Source: HGM11525 sp045649145 (GTDB lineage Bacteria; Bacillota; Clostridia; UBA1381). Taken from it: DNA of 23,688 nt. Within the stretch, counting starts at the first letter, position 1, and every line of letters begins with the position of its first letter. This document shows positions 1 to 7,847 of this stretch, one piece after another. The stretch covers positions 1 through 23,688 of the forward strand of contig JAZRPK010000014.1 in the NCBI GenBank assembly GCA_045649145.1. The letters are read 5' to 3'. The position numbers and the translations under genes were made by a program. The notes beneath the pieces are model-generated. The model was not told the DNA's origin and made no database searches. It was given only the letters and a program-made list of their open reading frames with translations.

Positions 1-1
1 C

Positions 2-757
2 AATCCGGGCAATATCGGCAGCCGTGACAGAGTAAAGGCTGTCAGAGATGCGTGCAAGGAGCGCAATATCCCTATCAGAATAGGTGTAAACGGCGGCTCT
101 TTGGAAAAGGAGCTTTTAGCCAAATACGGACATCCGACTGCCGATGCACTTGTCGAGAGTGCGATGGGGCATATTAAGATTTTAGAGGATTTGGACTTTT
201 CGGATATTGTTGTATCAATCAAGGTATCCGATGTTCCTACTATGATAGAGGCATACCGCAAATTTGACAAACTAAGCGATATCCCTGTACATATCGGCGT
301 AACCGAGGCAGGTACGCTTCGAAGCGGAATAATCAAGTCAAGTGCAGGACTTGGTGCGCTTTTGGCTGAGGGGATAGGAAATACTATGAGAGTTTCCTTA
401 ACTGCGGACCCTGTGGAAGAAATTTATGCTGCAAACGATATTCTTAAGGTGATGGGGCTTAAGGCAAGCGGTGCGATGCTTGTATCCTGCCCCACCTGCG
501 GCAGAACGAGGATAAATATGATACCTCTTGCCGAACAGGTGGAAAAGATGATTGCCAATATAGATAAGCCGATAAAGGTTGCAGTAATGGGCTGTGCGGT
601 AAACGGACCGGGCGAGGCTCGTGAGGCGGACGTCGGTATTGCAGGCGGTGACGGCGAGGGACTTATCTTCAAAAAGGGCGAAATAATCCGCAAAGTTCCC
701 GAGGACAAGCTTTTGGAGGAACTAAAAAAGGAAATAGATTTGATAGTAAAGGGGTAA
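2..757 (+). CDS. ispG: (E)-4-hydroxy-3-methylbut-2-enyl-diphosphate synthase, 5' truncated
   Basis: IspG (GcpE) converts methylerythritol cyclodiphosphate to HMBPP, the next-to-last step of the non-mevalonate isoprenoid pathway, in the cytoplasm. The window opens inside the gene; frame 2 is open from the first bases and gives 251 codons of the C-terminal part. The family motifs NPGNIG (near residue 1 of the fragment) and RIGVNGGSL are visible. The [4Fe-4S] site is complete: C163 and C166 in CPTCGR, C198 in GCAVNGPGE and E205. Their spacing (3, 32 and 7) is the same as I recall for E. coli C270/C273/C305/E312. The TTG at 101 is internal, not a start. The stop is 6 nt before the aroQ ATG, so the two are probably co-transcribed. 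The call is secure; only the N-terminal part is missing. Confidence 0.96.
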   Translation, partial: NPGNIGSRDRVKAVRDACKERNIPIRIGVNGGSLEKELLAKYGHPTADALVESAMGHIKILEDLDFSDIVVSIKVSDVPTMIEAYRKFDKLSDIPVHIGVTEAGTLRSGIIKSSAGLGALLAEGIGNTMRVSLTADPVEEIYAANDILKVMGLKASGAMLVSCPTCGRTRINMIPLAEQVEKMIANIDKPIKVAVMGCAVNGPGEAREADVGIAGGDGEGLIFKKGEIIRKVPEDKLLEELKKEIDLIVKG

Positions 758-763
758 CGAGTG

Positions 764-1198
764 ATGAGTAAATATCTTATAATCAACGGACCTAACCTTA
801 ATATGCTCGGCATACGTGAGCCGGGAGTCTACGGCAACGACAGCTATGATGCACTTTGTGCCGAAATTAAAGCAAGGGCTGATGAATTGGGAGTTGAGGT
901 CGAGCTTTACCAGAGCAACTCTGAGGGCGAAATTATAGACAAAATCCAAGGCGCATACGGCGTAATGGACGGCATTATAATAAACCCCGGCGCATATACA
1001 CATTATTCCTACGCAATCCACGATGCAGTAAAGTCGGTGGGTATTGCGACTGTTGAGGTACATATTTCCAATATCCACGCACGTGAGGAATTCAGGCACA
1101 AGTCGGTAATTGCACCTGCTTGCAAGGGACAGATTTGCGGTCTTGGCTTTGAGGGTTATTTACTTGCTTTGGAGGCGCTTGTCAATGCGAAGAATTGA
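764..1198 (+). CDS. aroQ: type II 3-dehydroquinate dehydratase
   Basis: This small cytoplasmic enzyme removes water from 3-dehydroquinate to give 3-dehydroshikimate (shikimate pathway, chorismate and aromatic amino acids). The 144-residue product has the length typical of the dodecameric type II family. The N-terminal motif INGPNLNMLGIREPGVYG carries the catalytic Tyr loop. INPGAYTHYSYAI, VEVHISNIHAREEFR and the HKSVIAPACKGQICGLG region follow in the family order, including the general-base His region. I chose ATG 764 over the adjacent GTG 761 because the AAAGGGG at 748-754 sits at normal spacing from it. It lies between ispG (6 nt upstream) and an Xaa-Pro peptidase gene whose start overlaps its 3' end by 14 bp. 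In Bacillus subtilis the same aroQ-peptidase pair (yqhS-yqhT) precedes efp; efp is not present here. Confidence 0.95.
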   Translation: MSKYLIINGPNLNMLGIREPGVYGNDSYDALCAEIKARADELGVEVELYQSNSEGEIIDKIQGAYGVMDGIIINPGAYTHYSYAIHDAVKSVGIATVEVHISNIHAREEFRHKSVIAPACKGQICGLGFEGYLLALEALVNAKN

Positions 1199-2231
1199 CC
1201 GACTGCGTGATATTTTATCGGACGGCGAGGCGGTTTATATCACTGCATATCCCGATATTTTCTATTATTCTAACTTTCAGAGTGCAGATGCCAGACTTTT
1301 AATTTCCAAGGAAAAGGCGCTCATAATAACCGATTCCAGATACACCATTCAGGCGAAGGAGCAGTCGCCCGACTTTGAGATATATGATATTAAAAACGGC
1401 TTAGAGGGTGCGTTTTCGATAATCGAGGCTAAAAGGATTGGTTATCAGGAGGAGCATATTTCGGTAAAAAGTCTTGAGATGGCGAAAGAAAAAGCAAAGG
1501 GCAAGGAATTTATACCGATGCAGGATAAAATCTGCAGTCTAAGAGAGGTCAAGGAGCGGTCGGAGATTGACCGCATACGTGCTGCCGAGCGTCTTGGCGA
1601 CGAGGCATTTTCGTATATATTAGAGCGTATTGAGAGTGGACGCAGTGAAAGAGAAATTGCGCTCGAGCTGGAATTTTTTATGCGCAAAAACGGCGCGTCG
1701 GGACTTTCGTTTGAAACGATTGTTGCAAGCGGAGTACGCAGTGCAATGCCGCACGGGGTTGCGAGCGACAAGCTGATAGAAAAAGGCGATTTGGTGACGT
1801 TGGATTTCGGCTGTGTGTTGGATGGATACTGCTCGGATATGACTCGTACTGTGGCTGTAGGCGGCTTGTGCGAGCGGGGGAGGCATATTTATGATGTGGT
1901 AAAAACCGCACAGCAGACAGCACTTGATGCAATATGTGAGGGCGTAGAGCTTTCAAAAGCGGACAAGGTCGCAAGGGATATTATAACGGATGCAGGCTTT
2001 GGCGAAAATTTCGGACACTCCTTGGGTCACAGCGTAGGCATCGAAATCCACGAAATGCCTTGCTTTTCGCCCAAAGCAAAGGGCACTCTTAAAAACGGTA
2101 ACGTAATAACCGTGGAGCCGGGCATCTATATAGAGGGCTTTGGCGGTGTGAGGATAGAGGATCTTGTTGCTATGTATGGCGGAAAATGCGAGGTTCTTTC
2201 GCAAAGCACAAAAGAGCTTATAATTCTTTGA
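1185..2231 (+). CDS. M24 family Xaa-Pro aminopeptidase/dipeptidase
   Basis: This is a dimetal peptidase of the pita-bread fold that removes residues next to proline, presumably for cytoplasmic peptide turnover. The protein has 348 residues, with an N-terminal creatinase-like domain (about 1-120) and a catalytic domain (about 125-345). All five metal ligands are visible: D207 in LDFGCV, D218 in CSDMTRT, H282 in GHSVGIEIHE, E311 in VEPGIY and E325 in VRIEDL. The reading frame is open further upstream (to 1110), but that extension lies wholly inside aroQ and has no family similarity. ATG 1185 has a GGAGG at 1171-1175 with 9-nt spacing and begins like YqhT-type proteins. Translational coupling to aroQ is likely from the 14-bp overlap. 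Whether it prefers dipeptides (PepQ-like) or longer peptides (PepP-like) cannot be told here. Confidence 0.92.
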   Translation: MRRIDRLRDILSDGEAVYITAYPDIFYYSNFQSADARLLISKEKALIITDSRYTIQAKEQSPDFEIYDIKNGLEGAFSIIEAKRIGYQEEHISVKSLEMAKEKAKGKEFIPMQDKICSLREVKERSEIDRIRAAERLGDEAFSYILERIESGRSEREIALELEFFMRKNGASGLSFETIVASGVRSAMPHGVASDKLIEKGDLVTLDFGCVLDGYCSDMTRTVAVGGLCERGRHIYDVVKTAQQTALDAICEGVELSKADKVARDIITDAGFGENFGHSLGHSVGIEIHEMPCFSPKAKGTLKNGNVITVEPGIYIEGFGGVRIEDLVAMYGGKCEVLSQSTKELIIL

Positions 2232-2258
2232 AATCTCCCAAAAGGGAGATTTTTTATT
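2231..2258 (+). terminator. intrinsic terminator after the M24 peptidase gene
   Basis: A 9-bp stem, AAATCTCCC/GGGAGATTT with an AAAA loop, is followed by a T-rich tail. It starts at the last base of the peptidase stop codon and ends the ispG-aroQ-peptidase unit. Confidence 0.85.
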
Positions 2259-2282
2259 AAAACTATGTACTTTTTTGGAAAA

Positions 2283-2293
2283 TGTGGTATACT
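2283..2293 (+). promoter_or_regulatory. extended -10 promoter for the hflX operon
   Basis: TGGTATACT (TG at 2285-2286, TATACT at 2288-2293) is a good extended -10. No convincing -35 is seen at 17 nt. It lies between the terminator of the previous unit and hflX, giving a leader of roughly 30 nt. Confidence 0.6.
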
Positions 2294-2328
2294 TAAAGTA
2301 AGAAAAGACTAAAAACGGAGAAGCATAT

Positions 2329-3612
2329 ATGCCTATTGAAGAAAAAAGCAATAAAGCCGAGCGAGTACTGCTTGCAGGCGTGCATACAGGACGTGCGGAC
2401 AGCCTTTATGACACCACCGACGAGTCGATGGCAGAGCTTGCCGAGCTTGTAAAAACGGCGGGCGGCGAGGTTGTAGCAGAGGTGGTACAAAACAAATCCG
2501 ACCTCGAGAGCGGAACATATATGGGTGAGGGCAAGCTTTTGGAGATTGCCGAAATGATACCAACGCTCCAAATTGATACCGTTGTATTTGATGACGAGCT
2601 TACGGGAATACAGACCAGAAACATTGCCGATATACTCGGTGTCAAGGTAATTGACCGCTCGATGCTGATACTCGATATTTTTGCAATGCGTGCAAAAAGC
2701 GGCGAGGGCAAGTTGCAGGTCGAGCTGGCACAGCTTAAATACCGACTTCCAAGACTTAGAGGTCTTGGCGAGGCGATGAGCCGTACAGGTGCGGGAATAG
2801 GCACAAGAGGCCCTGGAGAAACCAAGCTTGAAAGTGACAGACGTCACATAAGACGCAGAATAACTGCGCTTGAAGACGAGCTTAAAGAGCTTGAAAAGCA
2901 CAGAGAGCTTTTAAGAAAGAGAAGAAAAAAGGACGGCGTAATTACTGCTGCACTTGTCGGATATACCAATGCGGGCAAATCAACGCTCCTCAATAGCCTG
3001 ACCGATGCAGATGTATTTGCCGAGGACAAGCTGTTTGCAACCCTTGACCCTACATCAAGAGCAATTGAGCTTGAAGATATGCGAAAGATACTCCTTGTTG
3101 ATACGGTCGGCTTTATAAGAAAGCTCCCGCATCATCTGGTGGAGGCGTTTAAGTCCACGCTGGAGGAGGCTGCGGTTGCAGATGTGCTTTTGCACGTTAT
3201 AGACGCATCGAGCGAGCAGTACTCAGACCATATACGAGTTGTACAAGAGGTACTTTCCGATATAGGTGCAGGGCAAAAGCCGATTATAGCGGTATTCAAT
3301 AAATGTGACACCCTTGCACCAAACACAGTTTTAGCAGCACCCGAGCACGATGCAGAGGTCAGGATTTCTGCCAAAACGCACGAGGGCTTTGGCAAACTGC
3401 TTGAGGAGCTTGGAGATAAGGCACCGGGCAAGAGAACACAACTTACGGCGGTAATACCCTATACCGAGGGCGCGCTTTTATCAGAGCTTCACACCACGCA
3501 AAAAATACTTTCTGAAGAATATACCGAAAACGGAACAAAGGTAACAATGCTCGTAGACAGCCGTGCATATGATGCTGTCAAGAGGTATGTTGGGGAAACG
3601 GACGGTGATTAA
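2329..3612 (+). CDS. hflX: HflX ribosome-associated GTPase
   Basis: HflX is a translational GTPase that binds the 50S subunit and splits or rescues stalled 70S ribosomes, notably under heat or antibiotic stress. The 427-residue protein has the N-terminal HflX domain (about 12-195) with the conserved GTRGPGETKLE (158-168) and a charged helical linker. The G domain follows: G1 GYTNAGKST (211-219), G3 DTVGF (258-262), G4 NKCD (324-327) and G5 SAKT (347-350). Length and domain order are normal. ATG 2329 is preceded by a weak purine-rich site (GGAGAAG). It is the first gene of a six-gene run to 7311, and its 3' end overlaps the YigZ-family gene by 8 bp if that gene starts at GTG 3605. The ribosome-linked role fits its YigZ and RsmF-like neighbours. 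Confidence 0.95.
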   Translation: MPIEEKSNKAERVLLAGVHTGRADSLYDTTDESMAELAELVKTAGGEVVAEVVQNKSDLESGTYMGEGKLLEIAEMIPTLQIDTVVFDDELTGIQTRNIADILGVKVIDRSMLILDIFAMRAKSGEGKLQVELAQLKYRLPRLRGLGEAMSRTGAGIGTRGPGETKLESDRRHIRRRITALEDELKELEKHRELLRKRRKKDGVITAALVGYTNAGKSTLLNSLTDADVFAEDKLFATLDPTSRAIELEDMRKILLVDTVGFIRKLPHHLVEAFKSTLEEAAVADVLLHVIDASSEQYSDHIRVVQEVLSDIGAGQKPIIAVFNKCDTLAPNTVLAAPEHDAEVRISAKTHEGFGKLLEELGDKAPGKRTQLTAVIPYTEGALLSELHTTQKILSEEYTENGTKVTMLVDSRAYDAVKRYVGETDGD

Positions 3613-4264
3613 AATTTCACAAAAGGAATGTTATAAAACAGTACTGCGTCGGGCTGAGGCGGTTTTGGTTGAAAAACGGTCGAAATTTATAGCAACAGTT
3701 ATTCCTGCCGATACAGAGGAGAAAGCACTTGACTTTCTTCAGGAGATGAGAAAGACCTATTCCGACGCCACACATAATGTGTATGCTTATGTAATAGACG
3801 AGAACAACATCTTCCGCTATTCTGATGACAACGAGCCGTCAGGTACGGCGGGTATGCCCGTCTTAGACACGATAAGAAAGGCGGGGATAGTCGACTGCGC
3901 AGTGGTAGTGACCAGATATTTTGGCGGAACGCTTTTAGGCACTGGCGGTCTGGTACACGCATACGGCGGTGCGGCAAGAGAGGGGCTTTTGGCAGCAGGT
4001 ATAATTGAGCGAAGGCTGTGCGATATAATAACTGTAACTGTCGATTACACAACGAGCGGCAGGGTGTCGCATTTTCTTTCTGAGGGCGGTCATATCATAG
4101 AGGATACCGTCTATGACAGCGAGGTTACATACTTTGTTTGTGTAACAAAAAGTGAAAGCGAAAAATTCAAAGCGGATATAACAGAGCTTACTAACGGCAG
4201 AGCAATTATTGCCGAAAACGGCACAAAATACATTGACGTGGAAATTGGAGAAAGGATGGATTAG
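3605..4264 (+). CDS. YigZ/IMPACT family protein
   Basis: This belongs to the YigZ (UPF0029/IMPACT) family. The eukaryotic member regulates Gcn2 translation control; the bacterial role is not settled. The 219-residue form has the N-terminal IMPACT domain with KRSKFIA, DATHNVYAYV, DDNEPSGTAGMPVL and VVVTRYFGGTLLGTGGLVHAYG in the usual order. A C-terminal ferredoxin-like domain of about 60-80 residues follows. Two starts are possible: GTG 3605 (chosen; GGGG at 3592-3595 and an N-terminus like relatives) and ATG 3587, which has an AGAGG only 1 nt away. The first overlaps the hflX stop by 8 bp and suggests translational coupling. The downstream lipoprotein ATG lies just 1 nt after its stop codon. 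Confidence 0.9.
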   Translation: MIKISQKECYKTVLRRAEAVLVEKRSKFIATVIPADTEEKALDFLQEMRKTYSDATHNVYAYVIDENNIFRYSDDNEPSGTAGMPVLDTIRKAGIVDCAVVVTRYFGGTLLGTGGLVHAYGGAAREGLLAAGIIERRLCDIITVTVDYTTSGRVSHFLSEGGHIIEDTVYDSEVTYFVCVTKSESEKFKADITELTNGRAIIAENGTKYIDVEIGERMD

Positions 4265-4265
4265 A

Positions 4266-4796
4266 ATGAAAAAACTATTTACAGCTATTTTATGTACAGT
4301 GCTTTTAAGTGCTTGCACAGCAAATAAGCCTTCGACAGACCCGACACCGACACCTACGGCACAGGGCGGACAGAGCACGGGCTTAAGGACAATGATTTCA
4401 TCTACAAGTAAAAATCCGATAGGTGATGACTGGACAATTCTGGGCGAAGTGGGAATTATTATAGATAACGAGTACGCAGATATTCTGCTTGCTACCGAGG
4501 CGGAGCGTGGCGAAGACGGTAATATGATGTGGGACGATGCGCAAAAATGGGCGTTGGCGGTTATAGGAGAGGAAAATAACTATACTCTCTTTAACTCATT
4601 GGTTGACGGGCAGATGTATATTGACGTAGCAACCGAGAATGACCTGCCGACAATTTCACTTATACACACCTCAACTGTTGGTATGAGCGTTACAAAATAT
4701 ACCTATTCTGACGGTGCATTTTATGCCGAGGAGCTTATAACACCATCGGCAAACGGGAATAATATATACAGCTCGTTCCCGCAGTATACAGAATAA
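4266..4796 (+). CDS. small lipoprotein of unknown function
   Basis: The product has 176 residues. It starts with a lipoprotein signal peptide: two Lys, a hydrophobic run, and the lipobox LSAC with the acylated cysteine at C17. After a Pro/Thr-rich tether (TPTPTPTAQ, about 29-37) comes a roughly 130-residue globular part rich in Asp, Glu and Tyr, which I do not recognise. ATG 4266 is chosen because it begins the signal peptide, with a GGAGAAAGG at 4247-4255; the frame is open upstream only inside the yigZ gene. It should be anchored to the outer face of the membrane, which is odd in an otherwise cytoplasmic operon. The Pro/Thr tether resembles the one in the membrane protein at 15342-16001. 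No function is assigned. Confidence 0.85.
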   Translation: MKKLFTAILCTVLLSACTANKPSTDPTPTPTAQGGQSTGLRTMISSTSKNPIGDDWTILGEVGIIIDNEYADILLATEAERGEDGNMMWDDAQKWALAVIGEENNYTLFNSLVDGQMYIDVATENDLPTISLIHTSTVGMSVTKYTYSDGAFYAEELITPSANGNNIYSSFPQYTE

Positions 4797-4811
4797 AAGG
4801 AGAAAATAGAG

Positions 4812-5129
4812 ATGGTAAAGGAACTTACGAAAAGCAGCTTTGAACAAGAGGTAATGAAGTCGGATGTCCCTGTAGTAGTGGATTTCTGGGCAAGCTGGTG
4901 CGGCCCATGCCGAATGGTATCGCCTGTGATAGACTCTCTCGCCCAAGAATACGGCGATAAAATTAAGGTCTGCAAGGTAAATGTTGACGAAGAGGGTGCG
5001 CTCGCAAGCGAATTTGCGGTTGTGTCGATCCCGACTGTATTGATACTTAAAGGCGGAAAGATTGTAGAGCGCAGCGTCGGTGCTAAAAGCTTTGACGAAT
5101 TCTGCGATATGATCGACGCTTGTTTATGA
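4812..5129 (+). CDS. trxA: thioredoxin
   Basis: This is a cytoplasmic protein-disulfide reductant of about 12 kDa, kept reduced by thioredoxin reductase. The 105-residue product is full length for the family. The active site WCGPC is at 29-33 and the cis-proline is P74 (SIPT). The buried Asp (D24 in VVDFWA) and the C-terminal GGK segment are present. An extra cysteine lies at C54 and another near the C-terminus (C98). ATG 4812 follows an AAAAGGAG at 4796-4803. The gene overlaps the start of the queG-like gene (ATGA at 5126-5129), so the two are translationally coupled. No thioredoxin reductase gene is nearby. Confidence 0.97.
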   Translation: MVKELTKSSFEQEVMKSDVPVVVDFWASWCGPCRMVSPVIDSLAQEYGDKIKVCKVNVDEEGALASEFAVVSIPTVLILKGGKIVERSVGAKSFDEFCDMIDACL

Positions 5130-5980
5130 AAAGCAAAATAAAACAGACTGCGGCGGCACAAAATATCAGTGCCGTCGGAGTTTGCCGTGCACGTGTCTTT
5201 TCCGAGCTTGAGGAAAAGCTTGGCGAAAATACGCCGATGGTTACAAAAAATATTGCCGAAAGGATAGACCCCTTTTTGCATATGCCGACGGCAAAAAGCA
5301 TTATAGTATGCCTTTTCTCGTACAATAACGGCGGTAAAAGGAGCAATCTCTCGCTCTATGCACGGGGCGAGGACTACCACAAGGTTGTCAAAAGAAAGCT
5401 TGAAAAGCTTTGTGCCGTGCTTGAGGAGAAAGGGTATCTTGCCCAATCTTACTGTGACACAGGAGAGCTTTGCGAAAGGTATCTGGCATATCAGGCGGGA
5501 CTCGGCTTTTTCGGCAGAAATAATTTTCTTATAAACCCCGAATATGGCAGCTACACCTTTATCGGATACATATTGACCGATGCCGAAATAGAAGCCGATA
5601 AGCCGCTTGAGGGCGGTTGTCAAGACTGTGGCAGATGCGAAAAGTGCTGCCCCGGCGGTGCGCTTAGTAAAGACAGCTTTAACGCACAAAAATGTGCATC
5701 ATATATCACGCAGAAGAAGGGCGATTTAACCCTTAACGAGCGTGAAATAATCAAAAAGAGCGGTACGGTCTGGGGTTGTGATATCTGCCAGACGGTCTGT
5801 CCGCATAACGAAAATGCAAGACTTACAGAGATTGACGAGTTTAGGACCAATCTTATCGAGAATCTTCAGGTTACTATGGCAGAATCTAACAGAGAGTTTA
5901 AGAAAAAATACCAGGACCGTGCATTTTCGTGGCGTGGTTTTGATGTAATAAAAAGGAACATTGAAATTCAGGAGGAGTAG
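5126..5980 (+). CDS. queG: epoxyqueuosine reductase, short form (QueG family)
   Basis: QueG is a cobalamin-dependent, iron-sulfur reductase that turns epoxyqueuosine into queuosine at the tRNA wobble position 34. The 284-residue protein has an N-terminal cobalamin-binding region and the catalytic-type Asp (D111 in YCDTGEL) followed by YQAGLGFFGRNNFLI. Two [4Fe-4S] motifs follow: CQDCGRCEKCCP (C165, C168, C171, C175) and CDICQTVCPHN (C218, C221, C225). E. coli QueG is about 380 residues; the extra C-terminal repeat domain is missing here, as in many Firmicutes. I chose ATG 5126 (ATGA overlap with trxA) over TTG 5120. No other queuosine genes are in the window. A related iron-sulfur reductase of the same superfamily cannot be fully excluded. 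Confidence 0.85.
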   Translation: MKSKIKQTAAAQNISAVGVCRARVFSELEEKLGENTPMVTKNIAERIDPFLHMPTAKSIIVCLFSYNNGGKRSNLSLYARGEDYHKVVKRKLEKLCAVLEEKGYLAQSYCDTGELCERYLAYQAGLGFFGRNNFLINPEYGSYTFIGYILTDAEIEADKPLEGGCQDCGRCEKCCPGGALSKDSFNAQKCASYITQKKGDLTLNEREIIKKSGTVWGCDICQTVCPHNENARLTEIDEFRTNLIENLQVTMAESNREFKKKYQDRAFSWRGFDVIKRNIEIQEE

Positions 5981-5982
5981 GA

Positions 5983-7311
5983 GTGGCTGATATTACTCTG
6001 CCGCAGGCTTTTACAGAGCGAATGAAGGATATGCTCGGCGCAGAATACGAGGCGTTTGAGGCGGCGTTTTCAAAGGGAGATAATCTGTGCGGAGTGCGTG
6101 TAAATACACTTAAAAGGGGCGCAAAGGAAAAGATAACCGAAAAGCTTGGCGGCTTTGACGGTGTTTTGTGGTGTGCTGACGGATGCTATGCCGATAAGGA
6201 AATACTAAACGGAAAGCACGCATACCACGCAGCAGGGCTTTTCTACTTTCAGGAGCCGTCTGCAATGGCAGCTGTGCCTGCGCTTAAAATAAAAAAGGGC
6301 GCAAAAGTGCTGGATTTGTGTGCTGCGCCGGGCGGAAAATCGACACAGGCGGCGGCAGCGCTTGCGGGCGAGGGAATACTTGTTGCCAACGAGATTATTC
6401 CGTCACGTGCAAAAATCCTCTCGGAAAACATCGAGCGAATGGGCGTAAGAAATGCCGTTGTTACCAACGAAACGCCCGAAAGGCTTTTGCAAAAATACCC
6501 CGAAGAATTTGATTTTGTTATACTTGACGCACCCTGCTCGGGTGAGGGAATGTTCAGGAAAGAGCCGCAGGCTGTTACCGAATGGAGCATTTCTCACAGC
6601 GAAACGTGTGCGACAAGGCAGCAGTATATAGCAGATTGTGCCGTTGGAATGTTAAGAAAGGGCGGCAGACTGGTCTATTCTACCTGCACCTTTGCACCCT
6701 TAGAAAATGAGGGCGTGGCAGATTACATAACCGAAAAATACCCCGATATGCACCTTGTTAATGTGGATATTAAGGGGGTTTCCGACGGCTTTGACAAAGA
6801 CAAGCTTACAAAACGCATATTCCCGCACAAATCAAGGGGAGAGGGACATTTTGTGGCTGTGTTTGAGAAGACGGGTCAGGCGGAGGAAAAAAAGGAAAAG
6901 GAAAAAAATAAAAAAGTACCGCAAGAATACGAAGATTTTTGCCGTAAATATCTTAAAAACACGCCCACGGGCGAAATTTTAAGCTTTGGCGACCGACTTT
7001 ATCTGATGCCGCAAGGCTTTGATATTGACAAAATAAAGGTGCTAAGAGCAGGTCTTGAGCTGGGCGAGATTAGAAAGGGCAGATTTGTGCCGTCACACGC
7101 ACTTGCACTGGCGCTTGAGAGCGAGGATTTTGTGTCTACTGTTAATTTCGATGCAGACAGCGACGAGATAAAACGATATATGCACGGCGAAACCTTGCAG
7201 GCAGATATAGACGGCTGGGTAGCGGTGCTTGCAGACGGATATCCACTCGGCTGGGCTAAGGGAACGGGCGGAGTGCTTAAAAATCATTACCCAAAGCATT
7301 TGAGGAATTAA
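5983..7311 (+). CDS. RsmF/YebU-type RNA (cytosine-5) methyltransferase
   Basis: This SAM-dependent methyltransferase of the NOL1/NOP2/Sun family methylates carbon 5 of a cytosine, most likely in 16S rRNA. The 442-residue protein has the SAM-binding motif DLCAAPGGKS (111-120). It has both catalytic cysteines: C185 in DAPCSGEGMF and C235 in STCTFAP. A Lys/Glu-rich linker (about 295-310) leads to a C-terminal PUA-like domain ending in VLADGYPLGWAKG. The start is GTG 5983, 2 nt after the queG stop, with GGAGGAG at 5971-5977. It closes the hflX run. The exact target nucleotide (C1407 in E. coli RsmF, or a tRNA) cannot be read from sequence, so no gene symbol is given. Confidence 0.92.
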   Translation: MADITLPQAFTERMKDMLGAEYEAFEAAFSKGDNLCGVRVNTLKRGAKEKITEKLGGFDGVLWCADGCYADKEILNGKHAYHAAGLFYFQEPSAMAAVPALKIKKGAKVLDLCAAPGGKSTQAAAALAGEGILVANEIIPSRAKILSENIERMGVRNAVVTNETPERLLQKYPEEFDFVILDAPCSGEGMFRKEPQAVTEWSISHSETCATRQQYIADCAVGMLRKGGRLVYSTCTFAPLENEGVADYITEKYPDMHLVNVDIKGVSDGFDKDKLTKRIFPHKSRGEGHFVAVFEKTGQAEEKKEKEKNKKVPQEYEDFCRKYLKNTPTGEILSFGDRLYLMPQGFDIDKIKVLRAGLELGEIRKGRFVPSHALALALESEDFVSTVNFDADSDEIKRYMHGETLQADIDGWVAVLADGYPLGWAKGTGGVLKNHYPKHLRN

Positions 7312-7351
7312 AATAAGGTAATAGTTGCAGGTTTATCCTTATATAATTATC

Positions 7352-7379
7352 TTGACATCGGGAGTATAAATGATATAAT
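7352..7379 (+). promoter_or_regulatory. sigma-A promoter for nfeD-SPFH operon
   Basis: There is a perfect TTGACA (7352-7357), a 16-nt spacer and a perfect TATAAT (7374-7379). An AAAGGAGG at 7393-7400 and the nfeD ATG at 7409 follow. It should be a strong constitutive promoter. A 9-bp inverted repeat with a bulge (ATAAGG at 7313-7318 with CCTTAT at 7337-7342) lies upstream. Confidence 0.85.
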
Positions 7380-7408
7380 GAGGATATAGAGTAAAGGAGG
7401 AATTAGCG

Positions 7409-7834
7409 ATGATAGACAGTATTTGCTGGATTGTTGCGATTGTTGTATTTGCTGTTGTTGAAGCGAGTACGGCTGTGTTGGTAAGCATCTGGTTTGCAGG
7501 CGGTGCACTGGCGGCGTTGGTTGCGTCTTTGTTTGGTGCGACGGTCAGCGTACAGGTGTTGGTGTTCCTTACTGTTTCTGCAGTTTGTCTTCTTGCTCTT
7601 AGGAAAATAGCTGTCAGGAATATGAAATTAGGAAACGGCAGAACCAACCTTGACAGAATTATCGGTCAGGAGGTTATAATTACCGAAACGGTGGATAATA
7701 TAAACCGTCAGGGAGCGGCGAATATAAACGATGTAGAATGGAAGGTAAGGAGCGAAACGGGCGAGCTGATTTCAGCAGGCGAAAGGGCTACCGTTACCGA
7801 TATTGAGGGCGTAAAGCTTATTGTGAGGAAATAA
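7409..7834 (+). CDS. NfeD-like membrane protein, short form
   Basis: NfeD proteins are membrane partners of SPFH (stomatin/prohibitin-like) proteins and are thought to help organise membrane microdomains. The 141-residue product has hydrophobic segments covering about residues 5-64 (two to three spans). A soluble C-terminal OB-fold domain follows (about 78-141), with the typical IGQEVIITETVDN, VEWKVRSE and AGERATVTDIEGVKLIV pattern. The N-terminal ClpP-like protease domain of long NfeD proteins is absent. A strong ribosome binding site sits 8 nt before ATG 7409. The gene ends 13 nt before the SPFH gene, the classical pairing for this family. Confidence 0.9.
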   Translation: MIDSICWIVAIVVFAVVEASTAVLVSIWFAGGALAALVASLFGATVSVQVLVFLTVSAVCLLALRKIAVRNMKLGNGRTNLDRIIGQEVIITETVDNINRQGAANINDVEWKVRSETGELISAGERATVTDIEGVKLIVRK

Positions 7835-7847
7835 GGAGGAATTATTT

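Noticed and set aside
1110..1184. N-terminal extension of the M24 peptidase
   Set aside because: It lies inside aroQ in another frame and lacks family similarity; ATG 1185 has a proper ribosome binding site.
4721..5689. 322-codon open frame on the minus strand
   Set aside because: It is antisense to trxA and queG, which have intact motifs and ribosome binding sites; its product shows no recognisable domain.
7313..7342. Inverted repeat ATAAGG/CCTTAT after the RsmF-like gene as a terminator
   Set aside because: AT-rich stem with a bulge and an 11-nt or longer loop, and no T-run; too weak to call a terminator.
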